From Clarireedia homoeocarpa (Eukaryota > Ascomycota > Leotiomycetes > Helotiales > Rutstroemiaceae): 64,000 bases of DNA. Below, piece by piece: positions 51,255-61,104 of the stretch. A program made the translations under genes and the position numbers. The stretch lies in the NCBI GenBank assembly GCA_001465935.1, contig LNKV01000023.1, forward strand, positions 740,883 through 804,882, given 5' to 3'. The notes below the pieces were generated by a model. It saw nothing but the letters and a program-made list of their open reading frames with translations, did not search any database and was not told where the DNA came from. Position 1 is the first letter of the stretch, and the number at the start of each line of letters is the position of its first letter.

Positions 51255-52524
51255 TTATCTCTTCAAAGCTTCAGCTACAGTTACTTCTTTTCCGTCTCTC
51301 CAATACCCGAATACGATCGGCTTGCGCCCTGGTTTCCCACCTCTCGGTAGTTCATTCAGAAATCTCCATTTCGTCATTTCCTTGTATCCCTTCTCCTGCC
51401 AATCGTTGATGTGACTCGTCGCATTATTGTTTAGTAGGGGAAGCACCTCGAATAACGATGGATCATGTGCTAGACAAACCAAAACATCATTCAATGCGTC
51501 AAATTCCTTCACGCCAATAATACTTTGTGCTGCAACATCGGGGTCGGCATATGCACTTCCAGGCGCTCTGCTAGGCGTATAATATGCCGAGGTTCTCTTC
51601 TCGTCCTCCGTGGCTGCAGTATGACAGTCTGTGAATATCGAGCAAGGGCAAGGTGAGGGGAAGTGCGAGTCGAGACCAGCTGCAATGGGATCTAGATGTT
51701 CTGGTAGAGGAATATTTTCTGAAGGTCGCAGACTTCCCGCGAAATGACAACAGTCCGCCCCTAATAGGACGAATGTGCTCTCAGTGGTACGCGCCAACCC
51801 GCACATATGGCCAATTGCGTGGCCGGGAACATCAAGGAGATAAAAAGAACCATCGCCAAAGTAATCGAATGCCTTGAATGATCCAATGTGCAAGTCCGAG
51901 AAAGTTATTTCGGACAGTTCATAACCACTAGATCACCATCAGCAAACTCACACTACTGCAATTTCTCCTTCCGAAAGTAACAGACCTATAATCACTTTCT
52001 AGAAGTGTGGAATCTGGATTTTTGGGGTATCCGGGGAGAAAATTCTTGGTGAACCCTGGCCCAACAACAATTTTGACCGATGATGGGAATTTGCTCATAT
52101 CACCTATATGATCAAAGTGCCAGTGGCTATCATATCGTGAGAATTGAATATTCTGAGGTGTATGCTCTGGAAGCGAGAAGGAAATTTACCTCCATACCAC
52201 GCTCTCTAGATTCTGAAGTTGCACGCCCGCATCAATCAGCACCTCATCCACTCCCTTATCTATCCTTAATCCCTTTACATTAACACTTTTTTCAAAACGT
52301 CCTCTTACCACAGGCGAGTAATTCCAATAGTCCTTTCTGACACCGGCATCAAAAAGAATCTGTCTTCCCGTTGTTGAGGTGACCAGAAAGGCCATGGCGG
52401 GGCAATTATATGCCTCATGTCCAGGGATTACAGGATTGAAGAAGTTGACCGATTTGACATAAAGTTGCAGTGTCGTATCAAGGGCTTGCACTTTTACTAT
52501 TGATTGTGATTTTGGAAAAATCAT
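51255..52524 (-). CDS. metallo-beta-lactamase-fold hydrolase (lactonase/lactamase-like)
   Basis: Three exons on the minus strand: 52524-52190, 52126-51986, 51927-51255, 382 aa. The metal-binding HxHxDH motif reads SHWHFDHIGD (His113, His115, Asp117, His118) and is formed only by removing intron 1. Later ligands are the His in VPGHAIGHMCG and the Asp in LLGADCCHF. PAMAFLVTSTTGRQILFDAGV is the usual opening strand. The start at MIFPKSQ (52524) was chosen because it gives a normal N-terminus; the frame stays open to an upstream ATG at 52683. Related fungal enzymes open lactone or lactam rings, and one in the Fusarium FDB1 locus degrades the benzoxazolinone lactam. A ring-opening step for the product of the adjacent hydroxylase fits well but is inference. 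A CGG-N10-CCG palindrome lies about 205 bp upstream. Confidence 0.9.
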
Positions 52525-52934
52525 GGTGTGTTGGTATCTCTTGTTCTGCCGTTCAAACGACTCCGTTTCCAGGTGAATACAAATTTTCTGGCTGCAGTCG
52601 AAGTTTGGTACGGCCTGGAGGCTCATTGACCTGGACCGCAAAGATATATGCATGTCATTGAAAGCCCCAGCCATGAGATTCATGTTTCTTACCGGAGATA
52701 AGATAAGGCTAAGATGCCCGCTGGACGGATGCAGATATCCGCTTTGCTTGGAGAATACTACGTCTGATCACAGCTCTCTTTTCCATATACCATATATCTT
52801 CTTTCAGCATGCCAGTGGCACATTGGATGATAAAGCGGCAAATTCCAGACAAAAGTTGGTCGTATACGATCATTTACGGCTACTCATACGCCTTTTTAAC
52901 AATTAATTAAAATTAGTTGTGCCCAGTTCCAAAG
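52525..52934. promoter_or_regulatory. promoter region of metallo-beta-lactamase-fold hydrolase
   Basis: Between the hydrolase start and the 3' end of the FAD hydroxylase gene. It contains the palindrome at 52729-52744; no gene. Confidence 0.5.
52729..52744. promoter_or_regulatory. CGG-N10-CCG palindrome, candidate Zn2Cys6 site
   Basis: Reads CGGATGCAGATATCCG. It matches the site at 54521-54536 at twelve of sixteen positions and lies about 205 bp from the hydrolase start. Confidence 0.5.
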
Positions 52935-54251
52935 CTATTTCGTTAACTCCCTAAAGCTTTCTTCCGCCTTCTTTACATCACCGTCGAGATCATACCACCA
53001 GATCTTCGGTAATCTGCTATTTGCTTCATCTGTAATCTTCTGCAAGTCATCGCTAAAGTCTGGGTGTACCAAGTAATAAGCCGTGCCTACTTCGTAGCTC
53101 TCTTGCACCACAGCCTGCGCCCTCGGCCTACGAATAGCATCGTACACTTGGAAGGCTGCGTCTACTTGACATGGATTCGACACTAGTCCAAGGACTTTGG
53201 AAAGTATCAATGCGTCTTCCAAACCCTGTCCAGCTCCAGCGGCTTGACTAGGACTTGATGCGTGGGCAGAATCTCCTAGAAGACAGAGTCGACCGTTGTA
53301 ATAAGTAGGGGTGTCGGGATGGTGGAAGAGTGGCCACTTCATTGGTTTTACCCACTAGTTAGGTGTTAGCATTATTATGTAAAATGTGTTAGGCCTTTAA
53401 CCTACCGGTAACAATCCCTTCAGCCTTTTGTCAAAGTCGACGAATTCAGCTTCCATCTCCTTTCTTTCTACTTCTCTAGCGGCTTGCTCTCCTTTCCATT
53501 CATCGGTGTCTTGTATGAAAGCGACAATATTCGCCTCGGTACCTCTCGAGATAGGGTACATTGCCCAACCCTTTCCCTTCATCATCCACCACCGCGCATC
53601 CTCTGCGTACGTTCCGCAAACTTTCTTCGCATCTTCTATAGGCGCGATGCCTCTATAAACGTACGTATGTGCATACTTCGATTTCACTTCCTCAGGATAT
53701 CTCTCGCCAAGGACCATCCGTCTCGTAATACCTTTGATTCCATCGCATCCAATGACACCGTCAACTTCAACTAAGTCTCCATCTGTGAACGAAACGACCA
53801 TCTTCAAGCCATGCTGCTCTACATTTGAACACCTCTTATTAAACTTGACTGTTCCTTCGGGTATTAAACTCTTCATAATCTCTAGTAATGCCTTCCTATG
53901 CGCGCTACTTCTTGTAAAATTTGGGTGACCCAAACTTCCACCCTTCCATCCTCTCTTCTCCCCAAATCCCTCCTCAGCACCCAGTATCTCAATCTGTTCA
54001 TTCTGTCTCGACGGGCTTGTGTTCCCGACTTTAATTTCATCATACATGCGCGCGAAATTCTCATCCATGAGTGCCATAGCTTTGAGGGCATTCGGACCAA
54101 GCCCGATACCTGCTCCTACGGCATCGAACTTAGGTGTGGCCTCGTAGACTGTGCAGGAGACATTTTGCTTGAGAAGGCCGATGGCTAAAGCGAGTCCACC
54201 TATGCCGCTACCGATGATGGCGATTTGGATGGGAGTGCTGATGGATCCCAT
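52935..54251 (-). CDS. FAD-dependent aromatic hydroxylase (salicylate/6-hydroxynicotinate monooxygenase type)
   Basis: Two exons on the minus strand, 54251-53406 and 53354-52935, 421 aa. The FAD-binding Rossmann motif is IAIIGSGIGGLALAIGLL (residues 10-27), the DG motif VDGVIGCDGIKGITRR and the second FAD motif GRLCLLGDSAHASSPSQAAG. The 51-nt intron joins GLLP to WVKPMKWPLFHHPDTPTYY. The family inserts one oxygen into an activated aromatic or N-heteroaromatic ring with NAD(P)H, sometimes with decarboxylation. It is divergent from the Dabb protein gene over a 592-bp promoter with a CGG-N10-CCG site 270 bp from its start. It is a different subfamily from the monooxygenase at 29.5-31.2 kb (different motif spacing and intron positions), so the two are not a recent duplication. 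Confidence 0.93.
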
Positions 54252-54843
54252 TGTCGTTACTTTAGGTTCCTTAGAACGGATAATTTGTATGCGGAATGAC
54301 GAAGAGAAGAAGGGGAACCAAACGACCCAAGCTATATTTGTTCAGAATAGTCCCAATTGAGAGGCAAACCTAACGAATGATTCTGGCGTTCTTTTCTCTA
54401 TCCTCGTGTCTTTTACAGATAGATGATCCTGACCTATAGAAATGGATGCTGTAGGTCATACAGTCTGCATATCTCTGGGCGAGATTGAGTTTCGGATCCT
54501 AAGTCTTGGACGACTTACGTCGGATACAAGTAGCCGATAGGGGTTTTGTGTAGATATCAGAGGTGGGGAAGCTCTGATAGTGGCAGTGGGGTTGCGCAAC
54601 AAGGTACCGATACGTTGTTGATCTACGGAGTTGAAGAATGGAACTGATTGGGGTTTAGATTCGAAGATAGGCTAATAGATATTGATTGAGCAATTGCAGT
54701 TATCTATGTCCTTAGGCAATGGTTGCGCGTGAGATTATAACCGTACGCACAAGGAGGTCAGAATTCATCAAAGAAGAACAAATTGCAGCCATAAGATCAA
54801 CGAAACGCCACCAACTCTGACTTCCATCTCCCACTCTGTCGCC
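54252..54843. promoter_or_regulatory. divergent promoter, FAD hydroxylase / Dabb protein
   Basis: 592 bp between start codons pointing away from each other, with the palindrome at 54521-54536 near the middle. Confidence 0.6.
54521..54536. promoter_or_regulatory. CGG-N10-CCG palindrome, candidate Zn2Cys6 site
   Basis: Reads CGGATACAAGTAGCCG; the reverse complement is CGGCTACTTGTATCCG, one base off the aldehyde dehydrogenase site. It lies 270 bp from the hydroxylase start and 308 bp from the Dabb start. Confidence 0.65.
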
Positions 54844-55234
54844 ATGACTACTACCCCTATCACTAGAGTCACGATGATCAAGATAGCCGAGGGGAATCAT
54901 GCAATAGCTCTCAAAGGGTTTGAGAATTTTACGAAAGATCAGAAAAGAGTATCTTGTCCTCGCCCCGCACAAATCTTTTAACCATTGATTAACCAAAAAC
55001 CAGGACGGCAAAGCGTACATTCTATCTATGGAAGCCGGTCCAGCATCAGGAAATGTACGAGAACAAGGATTTACATTTGTTACGAAGTCAGTGTTCAAAA
55101 ACCTGGAGGATATGAGATTCTATGAGGAGGAATGCGAGGCGCATAATGAGTTCAAGAAATTTTTGAAAGAGAATGCGCCTGTGGCAGGGTTGATGACTTG
55201 TATATTTACTCCTAAAGTTACATTTGCCCTGTGA
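54844..55234 (+). CDS. small stress-responsive A/B-barrel (Dabb) domain protein
   Basis: Two exons, 54844-54948 and 55004-55234, 111 aa. The spliced product starts MTTTPITRVTMIKIAEGNH, continues FTKDQKR and, across the intron, DGKAYILSMEAGPAS, then REQGFTFVTKSVFKNLEDM, the hallmark of Dabb proteins (ferredoxin-like dimeric barrel). Total length is normal for a one-domain member. The intron (54949-55003) has a GATTAACC branch-point-like site near its end. Because both exons are short, only the second is visible as an open frame. Dabb proteins are mostly of unknown function, but some are cyclases or small-molecule binders in metabolic clusters. Its shared promoter with the FAD hydroxylase suggests a helper role in the same pathway. 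The substrate is unknown. Confidence 0.88.
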
Positions 55235-55463
55235 ATGGCTAATCGTTAAAGGATGAATACATTGTTTGAGTGAGGGTATTGCACTATACTACTTTAAAGT
55301 CTACTGCGACATGAAAATGTATTGCGAGTTTTTCAGCTAAGTAACGTAGCAATGTAATCACTTCCACCTTCATTCACCCAGTCTCGGTTTCTTTTGATTT
55401 CACGATCAGACGCAGTGTGCACTCCAAAGTCGTCTTTATAACATTCGGTAGTTATTATCATAT

Positions 55464-56262
55464 CTAGTGCTTCTCCAACAAACTTCCCCAACCACTAATT
55501 TGATCCATAATTCCATTCGTCCTATACGCATGCCACACAGTTGCGGTATTGATCGCGATGACCGGTTTTCCAAGCTCTTCCTCTAATTCCGCTGCCGCCT
55601 TGCCTGCCAGTAGGTTGGTCCCCGCTTGAATCAACAACTCAACATCAGGACCATCTACGCTCCTAAACGCATCCTTGATCTCCTCTGCTGTCACCATCGA
55701 AATGCTTGTCGCAGTCTCACACTTTAGTCCTTTGATAGCAGCAACGTCACACCCAATCTGTGTGAAGAAATCAACAACCTGTTGATCTCCCACTGGTTGA
55801 TATGGTGTGATTATCCCAATCCGTTTGACTTTGTACGCATCCATAACAGCCCCGCAAGCGGCAGCTCCAGTAGTGACAGCGAGACCACCGGAAAGCTCGC
55901 CCATAAATTTTACGAATTCAGCAGCACCGTCTTTGCCGCCCCAGAAAGTCTCAGCCGACATACCCATTACTAGGTAGTCGATTTTGGCGTGACAGACACT
56001 GTCGACTGCGTGTTTGATTTGGACACGGAGATCCTCTAAGAAAGCTACCATTGCCTCACTGGTGGAAAGATCAGGGTTGCTAACGAAGATACGGCCGCTG
56101 TGCCATGACGCCCCTATCCCCATGTTAGTGTTTAGATGACATAGATGATAGAATTAAGCCACTACCTGGAACAAGCATGCGGTTGAACTCAGCTTCTACG
56201 CTGGTATTGGTCGAAGGAAGAATGAGTCCGAACTGGGCTCGGTTAGCCAACAGACCGACCAT
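55464..56262 (-). CDS. Asp/Glu racemase / maleate isomerase / arylmalonate decarboxylase-like protein
   Basis: Two exons on the minus strand, 56262-56166 and 56113-55464, 248 aa, the usual length. Start region ANRAQFGLILPSTNTSVEAE and, across the intron, RMLVPGASWHSGRIF match the substrate-carboxylate-binding opening of the family. Later come DYLVMGMSAETFWGG, IGIITPYQPVGDQQVVDFF, ELLIQAGTNLLAG and KPVIAINTATVWHAYRTNG. In maleate isomerase and arylmalonate decarboxylase a Cys stands at the first position (here Ser in GMSAET) and again before TN in the second loop (here Gly in AGTN), so neither catalytic Cys is present. I believe bacterial relatives with the same replacement exist, so this is probably a distinct subfamily rather than a dead gene. 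The frame upstream to 56382 is open, but 56262 gives the normal N-terminus. Role in the cluster: isomerisation, decarboxylation or C-C lysis of a dicarboxylate, unproven. Confidence 0.86.
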
Positions 56263-57033
56263 GCTGAATGCTTCGACGTAGTGTGATGAATTGAAGTTAG
56301 GTGTAAGTTGGTGTGATAGTTTTCTCAATACAGGAGCGATAATGAAGAGAGTAGAGCACAATTTGCCACTAACACAGGCCACATACTATATACATTATAC
56401 CTGTATGAAAAAGCTCTGATAGAGAATCCTGGATTCCATGTGTTTTCGAACCATAATGCCGGGTTGCTGTCTTGCGCGCGCATGCACAGTCCTAGAATGG
56501 CTGCTTGTTATCTTAGTTCCTTGTAAGATACGTTGTCGGCTGCTTGCAAGCGCGCCCACCTGTCCATCCTCGGGGCTATTATGCCTAGAGAAATACCCCA
56601 TAAAATTTACGACAGTCATATTTATCACTGTTGCTTATCTAGAAGTTGGTGCTTATCAGAGCTTGGCAATCGCTTCTCCTTCTGCACCAAGCTGCAGCTC
56701 ATGATACTGCAGGCATAGAGATAGAACAAACACCGATATATAGAAGACGAGCTTGAGTTGGTTGCTGGGGCTCCCAACTCGCTCAGGAGGGTAAGGAGCG
56801 ACAGCGACTTACCAAAACTGATTTCGAAGTCACATGGGCGGGTTTTTTCGAAGTCACATGGGGTGTGTTTTTTCACAGGTGGTCCGGGCTTAGCTCAATT
56901 TAATATAGATACACACCAATAGGTGCTGGTACCTCCATTTGCATGCATATAAAGTGATGCATAACTCTGGCAATGAATTCATGTGTCATTGATTCAAATA
57001 AATTCCAAGGAAAGGAGAGCCAGACCAGTAAAA
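56263..57033. promoter_or_regulatory. divergent promoter, Asp/Glu-racemase-like / ACS transporter
   Basis: 771 bp between start codons pointing away from each other. It holds a degenerate copy of the cluster motif at 56537-56552 and a short direct repeat of TCGAAGTCACATGG near 56824 and 56848. Confidence 0.55.
56537..56552. promoter_or_regulatory. degenerate CGG-N10-(C/G)CG site
   Basis: Reads CGGCTGCTTGCAAGCG, twelve of sixteen matches to CGGCTACTTGTATCCG; the second half-site is GCG instead of CCG. It lies 275 bp from the racemase-like start. Weaker than the other sites. Confidence 0.35.
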
Positions 57034-58621
57034 ATGAAAACTCCAATCGAAACCATAGAATCGGAGAAGAACCCCCCTGTAGACAACCCCACAGACGTCT
57101 CAATTGGCCAGCTCTCGGCCAGCTTGTCACCCGCAGAGGACCGGAGATTGACGATGAAGCTCGACATCAAGTTGATACCTATACTCGGTCTACTCTACCT
57201 CATTTGTTTTCTGGATCGCACTAATATCGCCAATGCCAAAATTGCTGGTCTGGAGGCCGGGCTGGATATGCCCACAAATGGATACAATACCGCATTATGG
57301 ATATTTTACATTCCATTTGTCCTGGCAGAGGTGCCTAGTAACATGATCATGAGTCTGCCATGGATTAAACCGAATGTATGGCTTGGGGCTCAAACTTTTA
57401 TCCTTGGTACTTCTCATTGTTACATTTGATATAGCTGGCTGAATACTAATAGAAGATAAATAGGTCTACTAGCAATGTGCCAAGGTTTGACTCATAGCTA
57501 CGAAGGATTGCTGGCCATTCGGTTTCTCATGGGAATAGTAGAGACTGGTCTTCCGGCAGGTGCTGGATTGCTCATTGCCTCATACTACAGGAAGAAGGAA
57601 GTTGGTCTCCGATTTGCGATCTTCCTTGCATGTGGTGAAGCCGGTTCATGCTTCAGTGGTGTAAGCGCCAATGCATATACAACTAAATATTTCAACTGAC
57701 AAAATCTGTCAGTTACTCGCATACGCGATAGCAGATCTCGATGGAGCTGGAGGATATGAAGGATGGCGCTGGTATACTCCTATCTCTAAAGCTCTGATGA
57801 TCCTACTTACTGATAAAATTAGGATTTTTATCATTGAAGGCTTAATCACCGTTTTCTTCGCTGTTTTCGTCTTCATCTTTACAACCAACTTCCCAGTAGC
57901 TGATAGTTGGTTGAAAGATTCTGACAAAGCTGCACTTCTCAGTCGACTAGAAAATGACCGTGGTGAGGAGAAGACCACACTTGGAGGATCGAATTGGAAG
58001 AAAGTCATCCTGGATTACAAAGTCTGGCTCGTTACTGGTCTCTTCTTCTGTGCCGATACCTCAGCAGGTTCGCTCTCAGCATTTAACCCCACAATTCTTT
58101 CCCAACTCGGCTGGAAAAGTCGCAGAGCTCAAGTAATGACGATTCCTGTATGGGTGACCGGTATAGTTGGTGCTCTTGGAAGTTGTCTTCTTTCAGATCG
58201 ACTGAATATTCGTTGGCCTTTCATTTTCTTGTCGCAGATCGTTGCCATCATTGGATGGGTGATACATTATTGCCAGATGCAACCATCAGGCGTTCGCTAT
58301 TTCGCACAATTCATGATCTCATTCGGAACTTTCGTTACCATGCCACTCTATATGGGACTCCTGATGACGAACCTCAGAGGAAGAGCATCTATCGCATTCG
58401 GATCCGCGGTGCAATTTGGTTTCGGCAATTGTGCAAACTTTGTATCTTCAAATATTTTCATCTCATCCCAAGCACCACAATATCCCGTAGGATTTAGTAC
58501 CGGTTTGGGTATCACTGCCGCTAGTGTTCCATTGATGATGCTGGTCATAGTTCTTTTCAGGGCACACAACAAGAAAGTAGAAGCAAAGGAAGGGGCTGGT
58601 GAGAGGATAGAGGATAGATGA
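57034..58621 (+). CDS. MFS transporter, anion:cation symporter (ACS; Dal5/Tna1-like) family
   Basis: Four exons: 57034-57406, 57464-57660, 57713-57771, 57823-58621, 475 aa with 12 expected membrane segments. KLDIKLIPILGLLYLICFLD followed by RTNIANAKIAGLE is the ACS signature at TM1. Later features are ALWIFYIPFVLAEVPSN, RFLMGIVETGLPAGAG and FTTNFPVADSWL before the central loop. Exon 3 is only 59 nt and supplies LLAYAIADLDGAGGYEGWRW together with the next junction. ACS carriers import organic anions such as allantoate, nicotinate, pantothenate or aromatic acids by proton symport. It is divergent from the racemase-like gene. With the NCS1 permease it gives the cluster two uptake systems, possibly one for the parent compound and one for an acidic derivative (inference). 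Confidence 0.92.
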
Positions 58622-59197
58622 CCAGGTCGATTATAAATATATTTACTAGAAAAGGAAAGGAAGTAATTCAAGGACGACGAGGGAGATCAGCTGTATTCTG
58701 GTAATGGGGGATTGCAGTACTTTGATAGATATGATGCCAACTAAGGGTATGGGCATGAAGATGTTATTCTGAGATCGTGGATTCCTGAATCTGATGTGGC
58801 GATTCAAGTGTGTGGATGTATAGAGGCATAGTTGTTATGCAAAGTTGGCAGCAATTATGGTAATATACTGCAGATCGGAGTAGCAGCACTGTGGAGTAGG
58901 GCGGAAGCGAGTGTGCCGACCATGTAATTGCTATTACTATTACCATTCAACGGTCGCTGTCTTTCGAGTTTCTTCTGGCTCCATCCCTTCTCAGATCCTT
59001 ATACCTACACTAACGCCTACGTTTGCACGCACTAGAATCCAATTGTAGAATATTTGGGACAGAAATTACAACGCCACGGGGTCAAGAACCCAGAATTATG
59101 TCTGTATCCCCCTCGAAACCAATCGGTGCTGATTTGTATTCGCAATTGTTGGCTGTTCACAAGCGTATTGCGTCTCCGGAGCTACAAAGGCATCATC
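58622..59197. other. intergenic stretch
   Basis: Between the ACS transporter and the F-box pseudogene. No gene seen. The frame of the pseudogene is open back to 59054 but the first fitting ATG is 59198. Confidence 0.5.
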
Positions 59198-60739
59198 ATG
59201 CTAAAGCTCCCTGTTGAAATCATCGGCTTGATTGTGCACATCGTTGGCAATATGACGCGCAGGAATAATCGTGAGTTAAAATCCCTTCGCCTTACATCAA
59301 AGACTTTTTCTGTGCTCGCAACTAAAGAGCTTTTCTCCAACTGTTCGATCAATCTCCAGGATCTCAAAACGAAGTATTCTGATTCGAACACCGAGTGCGA
59401 CAATGAAAATGGGGACGAAGGTAGCAATCCAGACGAAAAGACCAATGATCCACTACTACAAACAAATCATGGAAAAGTCTGTGATGTTCCAGGCCCGGCT
59501 AACACTGTACGCACTATTCGATACACCACGAATCAGGATCCAAACAAATTCCTTGATGATTATCACAATGATGAAGAAATTAACGAACTTGGCCCTGTCA
59601 TGAGAAGAGCTATCCACTTGTGCAACAGATTCCCAAATCTTACCAGGATCGAAGTTGAATTTGCGCGCGTTTGTGCTTTCAACCCTGATATCAGGACATA
59701 TGGGAACACTGGCGTCACCAGATTTCGGATTGATCCAGAAGATACACATGAATATCGTCAGGCAATTCTCATGTCTTTGTGGCGCGCGCTCAGTAGCTCT
59801 GAGAATCCTACGCCTCACCTCACAACGCTGTCACTAAAAAATTTACAGAATATTAACGATTTAGCTCTCGTTACATCCGAAAGTTTCACTCGGCTACTAA
59901 ACCGCATCATGAATCTCCAGCTGAGAATTGTCGCGGAAGACGATGTGGCTTCTCCGGAATCCGCTTGGTAAATTCAAGAAATGCATACATTCTTTCGCGA
60001 GTTCCCTTCTACTTGGTTGAAACCATGCTCTGAGAATCTTACCTCTTTGACGCTCCATGCCGAGATCCTATGGGGTTATTATCCGAAATGCGACTTTCGA
60101 GGCCTGCACTTCCCCAAGTTAAAATTCTTGGAATTCGGCAACTACACATTTACACATGATTGGCAGATGGAATAGATCTTTTCACATGGCGATACGCTAG
60201 AAAAATTAGCCCTAGACGACTGCTTGATCGTTCAGCGCATTAGGATGTTTGGTGCTTCGGATTTGGAGGGGTATCCAGTGGAACCATGGCGTCAATATGG
60301 TAGGCTCGATCGATTCCTTTAGTCTCCCACTTGAGATTTAAAAATTATCAAATATGTTGACAATTTTAATTTAGGCGAAAGATCCATACGGCATAATTTC
60401 GCCAGATGGACAAACCATTTTGCTGAAATATCAGAGAAGCTTCCAAAGCTTCGCGTTTTCAGATTCGGAGCTGGAGTTTGGGACGATGGGAAGGACTTTG
60501 ATGGTATGAAGATGAGTAACTTCGGATTACAAGCTGCAAATTATACTACATTCAACTGCGGTCTTGGACCTACTCCCTGGATAGAAATCAACGCAGATAT
60601 TAAACGCCATGCGCGTCTAGGAGAAGAGGAGGGCATGGAGGGCGATAAACGCCTACTAGCCGAAGAGGCAGATTTGGAAAAGGATGTTACTGAATATGAT
60701 GGTGAGCGGTTCTTCTACCTAAATCTAGCCATGCCTTAA
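59198..60739 (+). pseudogene. F-box-type protein gene with two in-frame stops
   Basis: Starts MLKLPVEIIGLIVHIVGN, an F-box-like N-terminus followed by LKSLRLTSKTFSVLATKELF. It continues in one frame to an intron at 60300-60374 and ends at 60739 with FNCGLGPTPWIEI and ERFFYLNLAMP, typical of large fungal F-box families (488 codons plus the final stop). Two stops interrupt it: TAA at 59969-59971 (between ESAW and IQEMHTFF) and TAG at 60173-60175 (between DWQME and IFSHGDTLEKL). The reading frame continues unchanged after each, with clear family similarity. The first can be a CAA-to-TAA change; the second a TGG-to-TAG change at a position where relatives have Trp. Both are C-to-T changes in a CpA context, the RIP preference, and an AT-rich RIP block lies 1.4 kb away. 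A truncated product of 257 residues could still be made. Intact alleles may exist in other strains. Confidence 0.8.
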
Positions 60740-61104
60740 ACATAGTTAGCTAACACATCAGGTAGAATTGATGAAAATACTGGATGAAAGACGACTGGCT
60801 ACAAGTAGAGTAAATTCAATGTAAATTTATTATGGTACCTAAACTAAACTCATGACGAACAATCGCAATAGGATACAGTGGTTCATCGGCTAGCTCCCAC
60901 TTTGACAATCCTACAGATAGTACAGCCTATTTTCAAAACTTTCACAATCAAATCCTCGCTATGCTATCAGTGCAGCCACGACACGAAAATGTAACAGGTT
61001 AGGGTGCGTCTATAAAATCAATAAGCTCATAAGCAAAACATCAGATTCTTAAATCCTAAATCCCATACCTTCACCATCTCACTATCCCCTCCACAACATA
61101 CACC
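60740..61104. other. convergent intergenic stretch
   Basis: Lies between the F-box pseudogene end and the enoyl-CoA hydratase stop codon; no gene seen. Confidence 0.5.

Noticed and set aside
59969..59980. Intron explaining the first stop in the F-box gene
   Set aside because: GTAAATTCAAG has GT and AG ends but is 11 nt, too short to splice, and the frame and homology continue directly after the stop.
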